NCBI GenBank assembly: GCA_965660945.1
Contig: CBFIBS010000015.1
Span: 1 to 64,000, forward strand
Direction of reading: 5' to 3'
Length of the DNA stretch: 64,000 bases
Source of the DNA: UBA7985 sp002711265
GTDB taxonomy: Bacteria; Pseudomonadota; Alphaproteobacteria; UBA7985
In this document: positions 7,170-17,365 of the stretch, one piece after another
How the letters are laid out: the number at the start of each line of letters is the position of its first letter
How positions within the stretch are numbered: the first letter of the stretch is position 1
Translations under genes and position numbers: made by a program
The notes under the pieces: model-generated
Database searches by the model: none
Told to the model about the DNA's origin: nothing
What the model saw: only the letters and a program-made list of their open reading frames with translations

Positions 7170-8948
7170 TCAGGCCACCTGCTGCGGGCGCATATCCGCA
7201 GGGTCGATCCCGGCAACAGACACGGGCTTCTTCATCGCATCACGGCGGAAAGGCTCGCCCAGCTCCTGGTTCAGCACGACTTCGATGAAGGTGGTGACAC
7301 CGTCGTTCATCTGCTCCTGTACCGCCGTGTTCAGGGCAGCGGTGAGGTCGTCCATGCTGCTGACCTGTACGCCCTTGAGGCCACAGGCATCGGCGATCTT
7401 CGCGTACTCGACGCCGAGGTTCAGCTCGGTGCCGACGAAGTTATCATCGAACCACAGCGTGGTGTTCCGCTTCTCCGCACCCCACTGGTAGTTGCGGAAG
7501 ATAATCATGGTGATCGGCGGCCAGTCGTTCCGGCCGCAGGCGGTCATCTCGTTCATCGAGATGCCGAAGGCACCGTCGCCGGCAAAGCCGACAACCGGCA
7601 CGTCCGGCTGACCAATTTTTGCACCAAGGATCGACGGCAGGCCATAGCCGCATGGCCCGAACAGGCCCGGCGCGAGGTACTTCCGGCCCTCTTCAAAGCT
7701 CGGGTATGCATTGCCAATGGCGCAGTTGTTGCCGATGTCCGAAGAGATGATGGCTTCCTTGGGCAGCGCCGACATGATCGCACGCCACGCCATGCGCGGG
7801 GACATGCGCTCGGGCTCACGGTTGCGGGCGCGCTCGTTCCAGTTGGTGCCCGGATCGTCGTCCTCGTGATCCATGGAGGTCAGCTGCTGCGACCAGCGGG
7901 ACTTGGTGTCGGCGACCAGCGCCTTACGGTCGGCGCGGCCAGTATCGCCGGCAGCCGGGGTCAGGCGCGCGAGCAGCTGCTCGGCGACCAGCTTGGCATC
8001 GCCCTGAATGCCGACTTCGACACGCTTGGTCAGGCCGATGCGGTCGGCGTTGATGTCGACTTGGATCAGCTTGGCATCCTTGGGCCAGTAGTCGATGCCG
8101 TAGCCCGGCAGTGTGGAGAACGGGTTCAGGCGGGTGCCCAGCGCCAGCACAACATCGGCCTTCGAGATCAGCTCCATGGCTGCCTTGGATCCGTTGTAAC
8201 CCAGCGGGCCGCAGGCCAGCGGGTGGGAGCCGGGGAAGGCATCGTTGTGCTGGTAGTTGCAGCACACCGGCGCGTCGAGGCGCTCAGCCAGCTCGACCGA
8301 AGCCGGAATGGCCCCGCCCAGCACCACACCGGCGCCGTTGAGAATGACCGGGAACTTGGCTTCAGACAGCAGCGTCGCGGCGCGGTCGATGGCGTCGGCA
8401 TCGCCTGCCGAGCGGCCAATGCGCACGATCTGCGGCAGGTCGATATCGATCACCTGGGTCCAGAAGTCCCGCGGCACGTTGATCTGTGCAGGCGCAGAGC
8501 CGCGGAAGGCCTTTTCGATTACCCGGTTCAGCACTTCGGCGATCCGCGAAGGGTCGCGCACTTCTTCCTGGTAGCAGACCATGTCCTTGAACAGCGCCAT
8601 TTGCTCGACTTCCTGGAAGCCGCCCTGACCGATGGTCTTGTTCGCGGCCTGCGGGGTCACCAGCAGCAGCGGGGTGTGGTTCCAGTAGGCGGTCTTGATC
8701 GGCGTGACGAAGTTGGTGATGCCCGGGCCGTTCTGCGCGATCGCCATGGACATCTTACCGGTCGCACGGCTGTAACCGTCCGCCGACATCCCGGCGTTAC
8801 ACTCGTGCGCACAGTCCCAGAACTTGATCCCAGCCTGCGGGAAGAGGTCCGAGATCGGCATCATGGCCGAGCCGATGATCCCGAAGGCATGCTCGATTCC
8901 ATGCATCTGTAGGACTTTTACAAAGGCCTCTTCAGTCGTCATTTTCAT
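7170..8948 (-). CDS. xsc: sulfoacetaldehyde acetyltransferase
   Basis: Thiamine-diphosphate enzyme that cleaves sulfoacetaldehyde with phosphate to acetyl phosphate and sulfite, the desulfonation step of taurine and isethionate degradation. The N-terminal run HAFGIIGSAMMPISDLFPQ is diagnostic of Xsc among acetolactate-synthase-like proteins. A TPP-binding GFAGDGAFGI motif with the following NEMTACGRN comes in the last third. The length of 592 aa is full, the protein is cytosolic, and all three TPP-enzyme domains are present. It lies upstream of the taurine-type transporter on the same strand but has its own terminator. Phosphotransacetylase and a taurine aminotransferase or dehydrogenase are not in the window and must be encoded elsewhere. 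Confidence 0.95.
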   Translation of the reverse strand: MKMTTEEAFVKVLQMHGIEHAFGIIGSAMMPISDLFPQAGIKFWDCAHECNAGMSADGYSRATGKMSMAIAQNGPGITNFVTPIKTAYWNHTPLLLVTPQAANKTIGQGGFQEVEQMALFKDMVCYQEEVRDPSRIAEVLNRVIEKAFRGSAPAQINVPRDFWTQVIDIDLPQIVRIGRSAGDADAIDRAATLLSEAKFPVILNGAGVVLGGAIPASVELAERLDAPVCCNYQHNDAFPGSHPLACGPLGYNGSKAAMELISKADVVLALGTRLNPFSTLPGYGIDYWPKDAKLIQVDINADRIGLTKRVEVGIQGDAKLVAEQLLARLTPAAGDTGRADRKALVADTKSRWSQQLTSMDHEDDDPGTNWNERARNREPERMSPRMAWRAIMSALPKEAIISSDIGNNCAIGNAYPSFEEGRKYLAPGLFGPCGYGLPSILGAKIGQPDVPVVGFAGDGAFGISMNEMTACGRNDWPPITMIIFRNYQWGAEKRNTTLWFDDNFVGTELNLGVEYAKIADACGLKGVQVSSMDDLTAALNTAVQEQMNDGVTTFIEVVLNQELGEPFRRDAMKKPVSVAGIDPADMRPQQVA

Positions 8949-9377
8949 TGCAGAATTCCTCCACGGCGGGATTACAACCCGAAACTACGATACTGGGCGC
9001 GGCAGTCGGTCTGGCGACCGGCGGCGGTGCGTTCGCCCTCGTGCTACAGAGACGACCATTCCTCGGCAAGAGGCAAAGGATCACATCTGCTTCCATCGAT
9101 TGCACGCCTGTTTTGCGGCCCGTCACCCGATCGCATTGTCATGAATGCAATGCGCTTCAACCCTGCACAACAATGCAGGCAATGGGCGGAGTGAGACACT
9201 TTGCATGCTTCCCCAAAACAGCAATTCAGGATGGACTCCGGTGATCAACAATTCTTGTCGCGAATCATCAGAATTCACATTAGACCTTAGCGATATGAGT
9301 TTTTAGAGTTTGCGGCGAATGAGGACGACGGCCACCACCGTCAATCCCTCCAGCCCTAGCCTTCAGGAGAGACACAA
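8949..9377. promoter_or_regulatory. 429-base divergent region between xsc and katG with dyads
   Basis: There is no credible gene; a 98-codon open frame across it has no ribosome binding site and an arginine-rich composition typical of chance. Two inverted repeats stand close together: GCATTG (9133-9138) with CAATGC (9148-9153), and CCTGCA (9162-9167) with TGCAGG (9174-9179). The half-site CAATG recurs at 9148, 9172 and 9180. These look like operator elements for xsc, katG or both. The 3' part (9240-9320) is AT-rich and may hold the katG promoter. Confidence 0.5.
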
Positions 9378-11555
<2,178 letters not shown>

Positions 11556-11572
11556 AACCAGCCAATCAGGGC

Positions 11573-11603
11573 GGGGCCGGTCATCCACCGGCCCCGGTCT
11601 TCT
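11573..11603 (+). terminator. terminator hairpin after katG
   Basis: GGGGCCGGT (11573-11581) pairs perfectly with ACCGGCCCC (11587-11595) around CATCC. The following GGTCTTCT is only weakly U-rich. It stands 18 bases past the katG stop. Confidence 0.7.
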
Positions 11604-11654
11604 GACCTTACCTTTCCTTCATCTCAGCCCCCTCCGTTCAGAAGGACTTCGCCC

Positions 11655-12842
11655 GTGGCAGACAGCGGTACTGTAATCGTCGGCGCGGGTCAGGCAGGCT
11701 ATCAGGCCGCCGCCCAACTCCGGCTCAAGGGCTACAAAGCGCCCATCACCCTGATCGGCGATGAACCTCACCTGCCCTACCAGCAGCCACCGCTATCCAA
11801 GGCCTATCTGCAGGGCGAACTCGCGGGCGATCGCCTGCCGTTCCGGCCCGAGGCTTTCTACCCCGATAAAGACATCGAACTGCGGCTGGGAGAGGCTGTA
11901 ACAGCCATCGATACCGCTGCACGAACCGTCACCACCGCGGCGGGCCCGCTGCCCTATCAGCACCTGATCATCGCCACCGGCGGCACGCCCCGGCGCATTC
12001 CCGTGCCCGAACGCCTCGAAAAGCGCTGCTTCATCCTCAAGACCCGCGATGACGCCGACGCCCTTGGCGCAGCGCTGGCCGAGGCCGGGACCATCGCCAT
12101 CGTCGGGGCCGGCTTCATCGGCCTCGAAGTCGCAGCGACGGCTGCCAAGGCTGGGAAAGCCGTCACTGTTTACGAAATGCAGGACCGCATTCTGGCGCGG
12201 GTAGCCTCCCCCGCCGTGTCCGCCGCGCTGGAAGCCCGACACCGGGAGGCCGGGGTCGACCTGCGCCTTAACGAGGGGGTCGACTTCGACAACCTCGACT
12301 CCGACGTCGTGCTGCTGGGGATCGGCGGCGTGCCGGTGCAGGGCCTCGCAGAAGCCGCCGGCATCGCCTGCGATGGCGGTATCCTGATCGACGCGCACAT
12401 GCGCACCAGCGCCCCCGATGTCTTCGCCGCAGGAGACTGCGCCCGCGGTCCCACTCCTTTCTGGGAGGGCAGCATTCGGCTGGAGAGCGTGCAGAACGCC
12501 ATCGATCAGGCCAACCTGATCGCCGAGCAGATCGCCGGGGACGACACCGACATCGCCGCCTATCAGGCGGTTCCCTGGTTCTGGTCAGACCAGTACGAGG
12601 TCAAATACCAGCTCGCCGGGCTGATCCCGCCGGGCACCACTCAAGTGCAGAGGGGCGAAGGCCTCGACGGCATGGCCATCTACCACTTTGCCGACGACGC
12701 GCTGGTCGCCTGTGAGACCCTCGGCAACGGCGCCGAGCACCTGTCTGCACGCCGCCTGCTGGAACACGGCAGCGCGCCGGTCTCCCCTGCGGAACTCGAG
12801 GCGGCAGGATCGTTGAAAGCCGTCTTCAAAGCGCGCCGCTGA
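11655..12842 (+). CDS. FAD-dependent ferredoxin/rubredoxin reductase-type oxidoreductase
   Basis: Flavoprotein of the pyridine nucleotide-disulfide family, in the ferredoxin-NAD reductase branch (putidaredoxin reductase-like). The FAD-binding VIVGAGQAGYQAA is at residues about 7-19, the YQQPPLSK segment is diagnostic of the branch, the NAD-binding IVGAGFIGLEVA is near residue 150, and the second FAD motif FAAGDCAR is near residue 258. It starts with GTG, 8 bases after GAAGGA. No disulfide CxxxxC is present, so it passes electrons to an iron-sulfur partner, which is not nearby. It is followed after 16 bases by the patatin gene. Confidence 0.9.
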   Translation: MADSGTVIVGAGQAGYQAAAQLRLKGYKAPITLIGDEPHLPYQQPPLSKAYLQGELAGDRLPFRPEAFYPDKDIELRLGEAVTAIDTAARTVTTAAGPLPYQHLIIATGGTPRRIPVPERLEKRCFILKTRDDADALGAALAEAGTIAIVGAGFIGLEVAATAAKAGKAVTVYEMQDRILARVASPAVSAALEARHREAGVDLRLNEGVDFDNLDSDVVLLGIGGVPVQGLAEAAGIACDGGILIDAHMRTSAPDVFAAGDCARGPTPFWEGSIRLESVQNAIDQANLIAEQIAGDDTDIAAYQAVPWFWSDQYEVKYQLAGLIPPGTTQVQRGEGLDGMAIYHFADDALVACETLGNGAEHLSARRLLEHGSAPVSPAELEAAGSLKAVFKARR

Positions 12843-12858
12843 TCCCTACATAAGGTCA

Positions 12859-13896
12859 ATGACTGACCTTTTCTCCCGCCTGCTCGGGCGCAAGCCCTCT
12901 CACCCTGCCCCACTGCCACCGATCCGCGTACTGGTGGTCGAGGGCGGCGGCGTGCGCGGGATCGTAACCGGCCAGATCCTCGGACGGCTCGAAGAACGCG
13001 CTGGCGGGCTGCTGCGGTCGCACTTTGACCTGCTGGCAGGGACATCATCGGGCGGGATCTCAGTGATGGCGCTGGCCAGCGACAGCCTCAGCAGCGCCTA
13101 CGAGCTGTCCGATATCTTCCATTACCGCGCCAAGGATGTCTTCCGTCGCGCGCCCAACCCGGTGCGCCTGCCATCACTGTTCCGGGGGTCACGCTACCTC
13201 GCTGAGGGCTTCGACACCGTCGCCCACGACGTGCTCGGGGATGGCTGGCTGAGCGGGTGCAAGCTGCCGTGCGTGGTCGCGAGCTATCTGATCGAAGAAG
13301 GCCGCCTGAAGCTGTTCGGCTCAGCAGCCGGGGACGACAATGACGGCGCGCCGGAGGACTTCCGCCTCGTCGACCTCGCCCGGGCGACCACCGCCGCACC
13401 GTCGTTCTTTCCGCCAGCGCACGTGGTTTCGACCACGGGGCGCGAATACTGGTGCGTGGATGGCGGCATCTACGCCAATGCACCCGTGCTGCAGGCGGTG
13501 ACCGAGGCCCGCCGCCGGTTCGGCTTCGACCGCCCGATCGAGCTGGTCAGCGTCGGCCCGGGCGGCAAGCCCCCGCACATCACGGTCGAGCAAGCGCAGC
13601 AATGGGGCGGCATCTCGTGGCTCAAGCCGGTCTTTGACATTCAGGTGCAGGCCCTGAACGAGCAGACCCACGCCTTCATCGACAGCCAGATGCCGGGTAT
13701 CCGCCTGCACCGACTGGCCGTGGACTGGGACAGCCTGCCCGAGGACGAACGCCCGACCGACGAGCTGGACGACGACCGCCCCGAAAACCTCGACCAGCTC
13801 CGGGCTGGTTCTGTGGCATGGTTGAACAACAATGACGCGCAGATTAAAGCCGTCGTCGCCGTCCTGCGGCAAGCTGCGCCTGTCAATCTGGCCTGA
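12859..13896 (+). CDS. patatin-like phospholipase
   Basis: Predicted lipid acyl hydrolase with a Ser-Asp dyad. The oxyanion hole GGGVRG is at residues 29-34, the nucleophile Ser63 is in GTSSGG, and the catalytic Asp200 is in VDGGIYANAP. The length of 345 aa fits the bacterial patatin group. There is no signal peptide. Patatins of this layout include phage-defence effectors such as CapV, but no cyclic-nucleotide synthase (cGAS/DncV-like) gene is adjacent, so a housekeeping or lipid-remodelling role is at least as likely. It sits 16 bases after the reductase and 42 bases before an aldolase-like gene, probably in one transcript. Confidence 0.9.
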   Translation: MTDLFSRLLGRKPSHPAPLPPIRVLVVEGGGVRGIVTGQILGRLEERAGGLLRSHFDLLAGTSSGGISVMALASDSLSSAYELSDIFHYRAKDVFRRAPNPVRLPSLFRGSRYLAEGFDTVAHDVLGDGWLSGCKLPCVVASYLIEEGRLKLFGSAAGDDNDGAPEDFRLVDLARATTAAPSFFPPAHVVSTTGREYWCVDGGIYANAPVLQAVTEARRRFGFDRPIELVSVGPGGKPPHITVEQAQQWGGISWLKPVFDIQVQALNEQTHAFIDSQMPGIRLHRLAVDWDSLPEDERPTDELDDDRPENLDQLRAGSVAWLNNNDAQIKAVVAVLRQAAPVNLA

Positions 13897-13938
13897 GCAG
13901 GCGGCCAGAGACCGGGTAAGAGGAAGGAGCCAGCCAGC

Positions 13939-14676
13939 ATGCTGACCGACACCGAAATCCAGACTGCGCGCGAGGATCTCGCCGCCGCCTTCCGCTGGTC
14001 CGCGCGCATGGGTATGCACGAGGCGGTCGCCAACCATTTCAGCTTCGCGATCAACGAGGATGGCACCCGCTTTCTGGTCAACCCGGCGGGGATTCACTTC
14101 GCGCGGGTGCGGGCCTCCGACCTGATCATCGTCGACCTCAAGGGCGAGAACCCCAGTCCGCATGACGGCGGACCGGACCCGTCAGCCATCGCCATCCACG
14201 GCGCCATGCATCGCAACAACCCACAGGCGCGCTGCATCATCCACCTGCACCCAAAGTACACGACCGCACTGGCGACGCTGGAAGACCCGACCATGCTGCC
14301 GCTGGATCAGAACACGGCCCGGTTCTACAACCGCATCGCCTACGATCTCGACTTCGGCGGCATGGGTCTGGGAGACGAGGCCGAGCGGCTGAGCGGGCAG
14401 CTGGGCAACCGCTCGATCATGCTCATGGGCGCGCACGGTGCCATGACCGTTGGCCCGCGCGTGGCGGATGCCTTCGACGATTTCTACTACCTTGAGCGCG
14501 CGGCAGAGACGCTGATGACCGCCTACGCCTCGGGTCAGACGCTTCGGGTTCTGCCTCCCGAGCTGGCGGAAACGACGGCGCAGCAGTGGGAAAACTATGC
14601 CTTCGACCTGCGCGGTGCGCACCTCGAACAACTCAAGGCGATCCTCGACGAGGAAGGCTCGGACTTCCGGGATTGA
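13939..14676 (+). CDS. class II aldolase/adducin-family protein
   Basis: Zinc-dependent class II aldolase fold (fuculose-phosphate aldolase/adducin domain). The substrate-phosphate loop region VANHFSFAI and the metal-binding HLHPKYT pair are visible, with a third His in GAHGAMTVG. Its closest relatives by pattern are aldolase-like decarboxylases of unknown substrate, and the length of 245 aa is normal. A GGAAGGAG site lies 10 bases upstream. I cannot tell which aldehyde or sugar phosphate is used; the neighbours give no strong clue. Confidence 0.82.
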   Translation: MLTDTEIQTAREDLAAAFRWSARMGMHEAVANHFSFAINEDGTRFLVNPAGIHFARVRASDLIIVDLKGENPSPHDGGPDPSAIAIHGAMHRNNPQARCIIHLHPKYTTALATLEDPTMLPLDQNTARFYNRIAYDLDFGGMGLGDEAERLSGQLGNRSIMLMGAHGAMTVGPRVADAFDDFYYLERAAETLMTAYASGQTLRVLPPELAETTAQQWENYAFDLRGAHLEQLKAILDEEGSDFRD

Positions 14677-14713
14677 GCTCAGCCCGTTTTCGCTAGCCCG
14701 GCTTCAAGGCCGT

Positions 14714-15622
14714 TCAGGGCTTCCAGCGGTCCTGCATCCAGAACCATGAATCCGGATGCGCCCGCACCCAGTCTTCCAGTCGGCCGTTGAACGCAGTCAT
14801 GATCGACCGGCCCCGATCCCGCGAGCCGTCCTCGGGCTGCTGGTCGTAGGGCAAGGCCTCAAGCACGGCTTCGTAGGGCTGTTTCGCCTCGCCGGTCCGC
14901 CGGTGAACCAGCATGGACACCCGCGCATCGGTGGCGCGCTGGAGCAGGCCAGCAGCCAGGGTCGTCAGGGCGGGCTGGCCGAACAGCGGCAGCGGCTCCC
15001 CCCGTGCCCAGCGCTGATCGGCGAACAGGCACAGCACACCCCCTTCCCTGAGGTGGCGGATTGCCGTGCGAACCGCGTCGGGTTCATGGATCGAAACCAG
15101 ATTGATACCCGCCCGGCGCCGTGATCGGCGCAGCTCAGCGTCGATCCGCGGGTTCTCCAGCGGGCGATAGAAGATCAGAAACGGGCGCTGAAGCAGGTCA
15201 GCGAAGCCCGCCATCGCCTCCCAGGCGCCGAAATGACCGGAAAGCAGCAGGGTGCCGCGCGGATCGTGCCGGATCGCGTTCAACTCGGGCTCGGCCTGCA
15301 GCCGGACCGCGCTGGCGGATGAATTCTGGCCGGCCCGTGGCTTCATCACTTCGGCGACGCTGCGGCCGAGGTTGCGCCAGGCCTGCCGACGCCGCATCCG
15401 CCGCCAATCGGCGCTTTGCGCGGGAAAAGCAACTTGTAGGGAGCGCTCCATGCGCCGGTTCTGCGAGGTGATCAGACGCCCGACCAGATCGAAGAACCCG
15501 GCGAGCAATCCCCGGGCGAGCGGCATGGGCAGTAGCCGGATCAGCAGGCTGAAGCCGAGGAACAGCAGCCACTCCAAATAGTAACGAGGTTTCGTCGCGG
15601 CTGGCTGTGTGGCCTCAGGCAA
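14714..15622 (-). CDS. LpxL/HtrB-type lysophospholipid or lipid A acyltransferase
   Basis: Inner-membrane acyltransferase that probably adds a secondary acyl chain to lipid A. A hydrophobic N-terminal segment is at about 15-35. The catalytic HxxxxE motif is H130-E135 in SGHFGAWE, followed by the family segments FIFYRPLENPRID and VLCLFADQRW. The length of 302 aa is typical. The apparent start is TTG at 15622, overlapping the NAD kinase stop by 8 bases, with no good ribosome binding site, so translation is probably coupled or the start lies slightly further in. I am confident of the family, less of the exact acyl acceptor. Confidence 0.87.
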   Translation of the reverse strand: MPEATQPAATKPRYYLEWLLFLGFSLLIRLLPMPLARGLLAGFFDLVGRLITSQNRRMERSLQVAFPAQSADWRRMRRRQAWRNLGRSVAEVMKPRAGQNSSASAVRLQAEPELNAIRHDPRGTLLLSGHFGAWEAMAGFADLLQRPFLIFYRPLENPRIDAELRRSRRRAGINLVSIHEPDAVRTAIRHLREGGVLCLFADQRWARGEPLPLFGQPALTTLAAGLLQRATDARVSMLVHRRTGEAKQPYEAVLEALPYDQQPEDGSRDRGRSIMTAFNGRLEDWVRAHPDSWFWMQDRWKP

Positions 15623-16385
15623 GGAACTGTTCGCGGATAATTCGTTCTTCGAGGTGTTGGCCTTCGTCGAACAGCAGGGTCACGCCGTGGCCCTTGTCCG
15701 TGGTGACCTGAACCCAGGCGATGTCGCGGAATTCAGTGCTGTCGGCGGTGGCGGAAACCGGCCGGCGGTCGCCATCGGTAACTTCCATCCGGACCACAGT
15801 CTCGTCGGGCAGCAGCGCACCGCGCCAGCGGCGAGGGCGGAAGGCGGAAATCGGGGTCAGCGCCAGCAGCCGCGAACGCAGCGGAATGATCGGGCCATGG
15901 GCAGACAGGTTATAGGCGGTCGACCCGGCCGGGGTTGCAACCAGCAGGCCATCGCAGACCAGTTCATCGAGCCGCTCGATGCCGTCGATCTCAACCCGGA
16001 TCCGGGCGGCCTGCCGGGTCTGACGCAGCAGGGCGACTTCGTTGAAGGCCTGCGCCCGGAAGCTCCGGCCGGTCTGGTCTTCACCGATCATGTTGATCGG
16101 CCAGACCTTGACCCGCCGCGCCTGCTCAAGGCGCTCGTGCAGACGGTCTTCCTCGTAGTTGTTCATCAGAAAGCCAACCGTACCCCGGTTCATGCCATAA
16201 ACCGGCGCCATCGGGCCGAACTCGCGCATGACTTCGAGCATATGCCCGTCCCCGCCCAGCGCCACGATCACGTCCGCCTCGCGCGGATTGACGTAGGGGT
16301 AGCGTGAGCGCAGCTGCTCCAGCGATTGCTGGGCCGCCGGCGCGTCCGACGCGGTAAAGGCAATTTTGGCGTCTGAGAGATCCAT
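15615..16385 (-). CDS. nadK: NAD kinase
   Basis: Phosphorylates NAD to NADP using ATP or polyphosphate. The motif GGDGH is at residues 44-48, the conserved NE in AFNEVALLR and the signature DGLLVATPAGSTAY are all intact. The length of 256 aa is typical of the short alphaproteobacterial form, and the enzyme is cytosolic. It overlaps the acyltransferase gene by 8 bases, which suggests translational coupling. Nothing odd is seen. Confidence 0.95.
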   Translation of the reverse strand: MDLSDAKIAFTASDAPAAQQSLEQLRSRYPYVNPREADVIVALGGDGHMLEVMREFGPMAPVYGMNRGTVGFLMNNYEEDRLHERLEQARRVKVWPINMIGEDQTGRSFRAQAFNEVALLRQTRQAARIRVEIDGIERLDELVCDGLLVATPAGSTAYNLSAHGPIIPLRSRLLALTPISAFRPRRWRGALLPDETVVRMEVTDGDRRPVSATADSTEFRDIAWVQVTTDKGHGVTLLFDEGQHLEERIIREQFLA

Positions 16386-16553
16386 AAACTCCGTTTATCG
16401 CCAAACCCGACGGTTTAAAACACCTCAAACGCGGATTGCGGCGCTGCCGTGCGGCGATGGCTTGAATTCTTTCCACCTCCGGCGCCAGAGAGACTGTGCG
16501 GATGCAGGCCGCGCGCTAGGTCAGGGTAAACGCCAATTCACGGAGCTTTCAGG

Positions 16554-17312
16554 GTGACTTCAGACCAACGGGTAACCGCCGCCTTCATCATCATCGGCAA
16601 CGAAATTCTCAGCGGACGGACCCAGGACGCCAACCTGTCCTTTCTCGCCGGTCGGCTGGGCGAAATCGGCATCCAGGTGGTCGAAGCCCGCGTCATTCCC
16701 GACGTAGAGCAGACCATCATCGACACCGTGCAGACCCTGTCCGCACAGGTCGACTACGTCTTTACCTCCGGCGGGATCGGCCCGACCCACGATGACATCA
16801 CCGCCGACGCCGTTGCCAAGGCCTTCGGCACCGAGACCTTCGAGGACCCCGAGGCCGTGGCACTGCTCGAAGCCCACTATGCGGCGGGTGAGTTCAACGC
16901 AGCGCGGCGCAAGATGGCCCGGGTGCCGCGCGGCTCGACCCTGCTGGCTAACCCGGTTTCCACCGCGCCGGGCTTCCGCATCGGCAACGTGCACGTGCTC
17001 GCCGGGGTGCCGAAGATCATGCAGGCCATGGTCGATATGCTGCTCCCCGGCCTCACTGGCGGGGCGGTCGTCGAAAGTCGCACCATCACCGTGCTGATCG
17101 GAGAGTCATTGATCGCGCCGGAAATGGCGGCGGTCGAAAACGCCCACCCGGGCATCGATGTCGGTTCCTATCCCTACTTCAAGCCGGGTGCATCGGGGAC
17201 CTCGATCGTGCTGCGCGGCGCAGACATCGAGGCGCTGGAGCACGCGCTCGCCGATGTCACCGCGCGGCTGCAAGCCCGCGATATCGAAATCTGGACCGGC
17301 GATCACAAGTAG
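16554..17312 (+). CDS. CinA-like molybdopterin-binding domain protein
   Basis: A competence/damage-inducible CinA N-terminal-type domain (MoCF-binding fold). IIGNEILSGRTQDAN is near residue 12 and the FTSGGIGPTHDD motif near residue 70, both hallmarks. The length of 252 aa matches the stand-alone form and lacks the C-terminal nicotinamide-mononucleotide deamidase domain of full CinA. Its biochemical role in this form is not settled; related proteins act as pyrophosphatases on ADP-ribose or NAD-like compounds. It starts with GTG, 8 bases after CGGAG, and converges on valS. Confidence 0.88.
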   Translation: MTSDQRVTAAFIIIGNEILSGRTQDANLSFLAGRLGEIGIQVVEARVIPDVEQTIIDTVQTLSAQVDYVFTSGGIGPTHDDITADAVAKAFGTETFEDPEAVALLEAHYAAGEFNAARRKMARVPRGSTLLANPVSTAPGFRIGNVHVLAGVPKIMQAMVDMLLPGLTGGAVVESRTITVLIGESLIAPEMAAVENAHPGIDVGSYPYFKPGASGTSIVLRGADIEALEHALADVTARLQARDIEIWTGDHK

Positions 17313-17358
17313 GCCCAGCCGGGCCTTCACTGCACGACGGCGGCAGGAAAGCTGCCGC
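17311..17358. terminator. two hairpins between convergent cinA-like gene and valS
   Basis: AGGCCC (17311-17316) pairs with GGGCCT (17321-17326) around AGCC, starting within the stop codon. GCGGCAG (17340-17346) pairs with CTGCCGC (17352-17358). Neither has a long U-tract. They probably end transcription from both sides. Confidence 0.5.
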
Positions 17359-17365
17359 GCCGCGC

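Noticed and set aside
8948..9244. Rightward open frame of 98 codons upstream of katG
   Set aside because: No ribosome binding site, composition not protein-like, overlaps a region with operator-like dyads.
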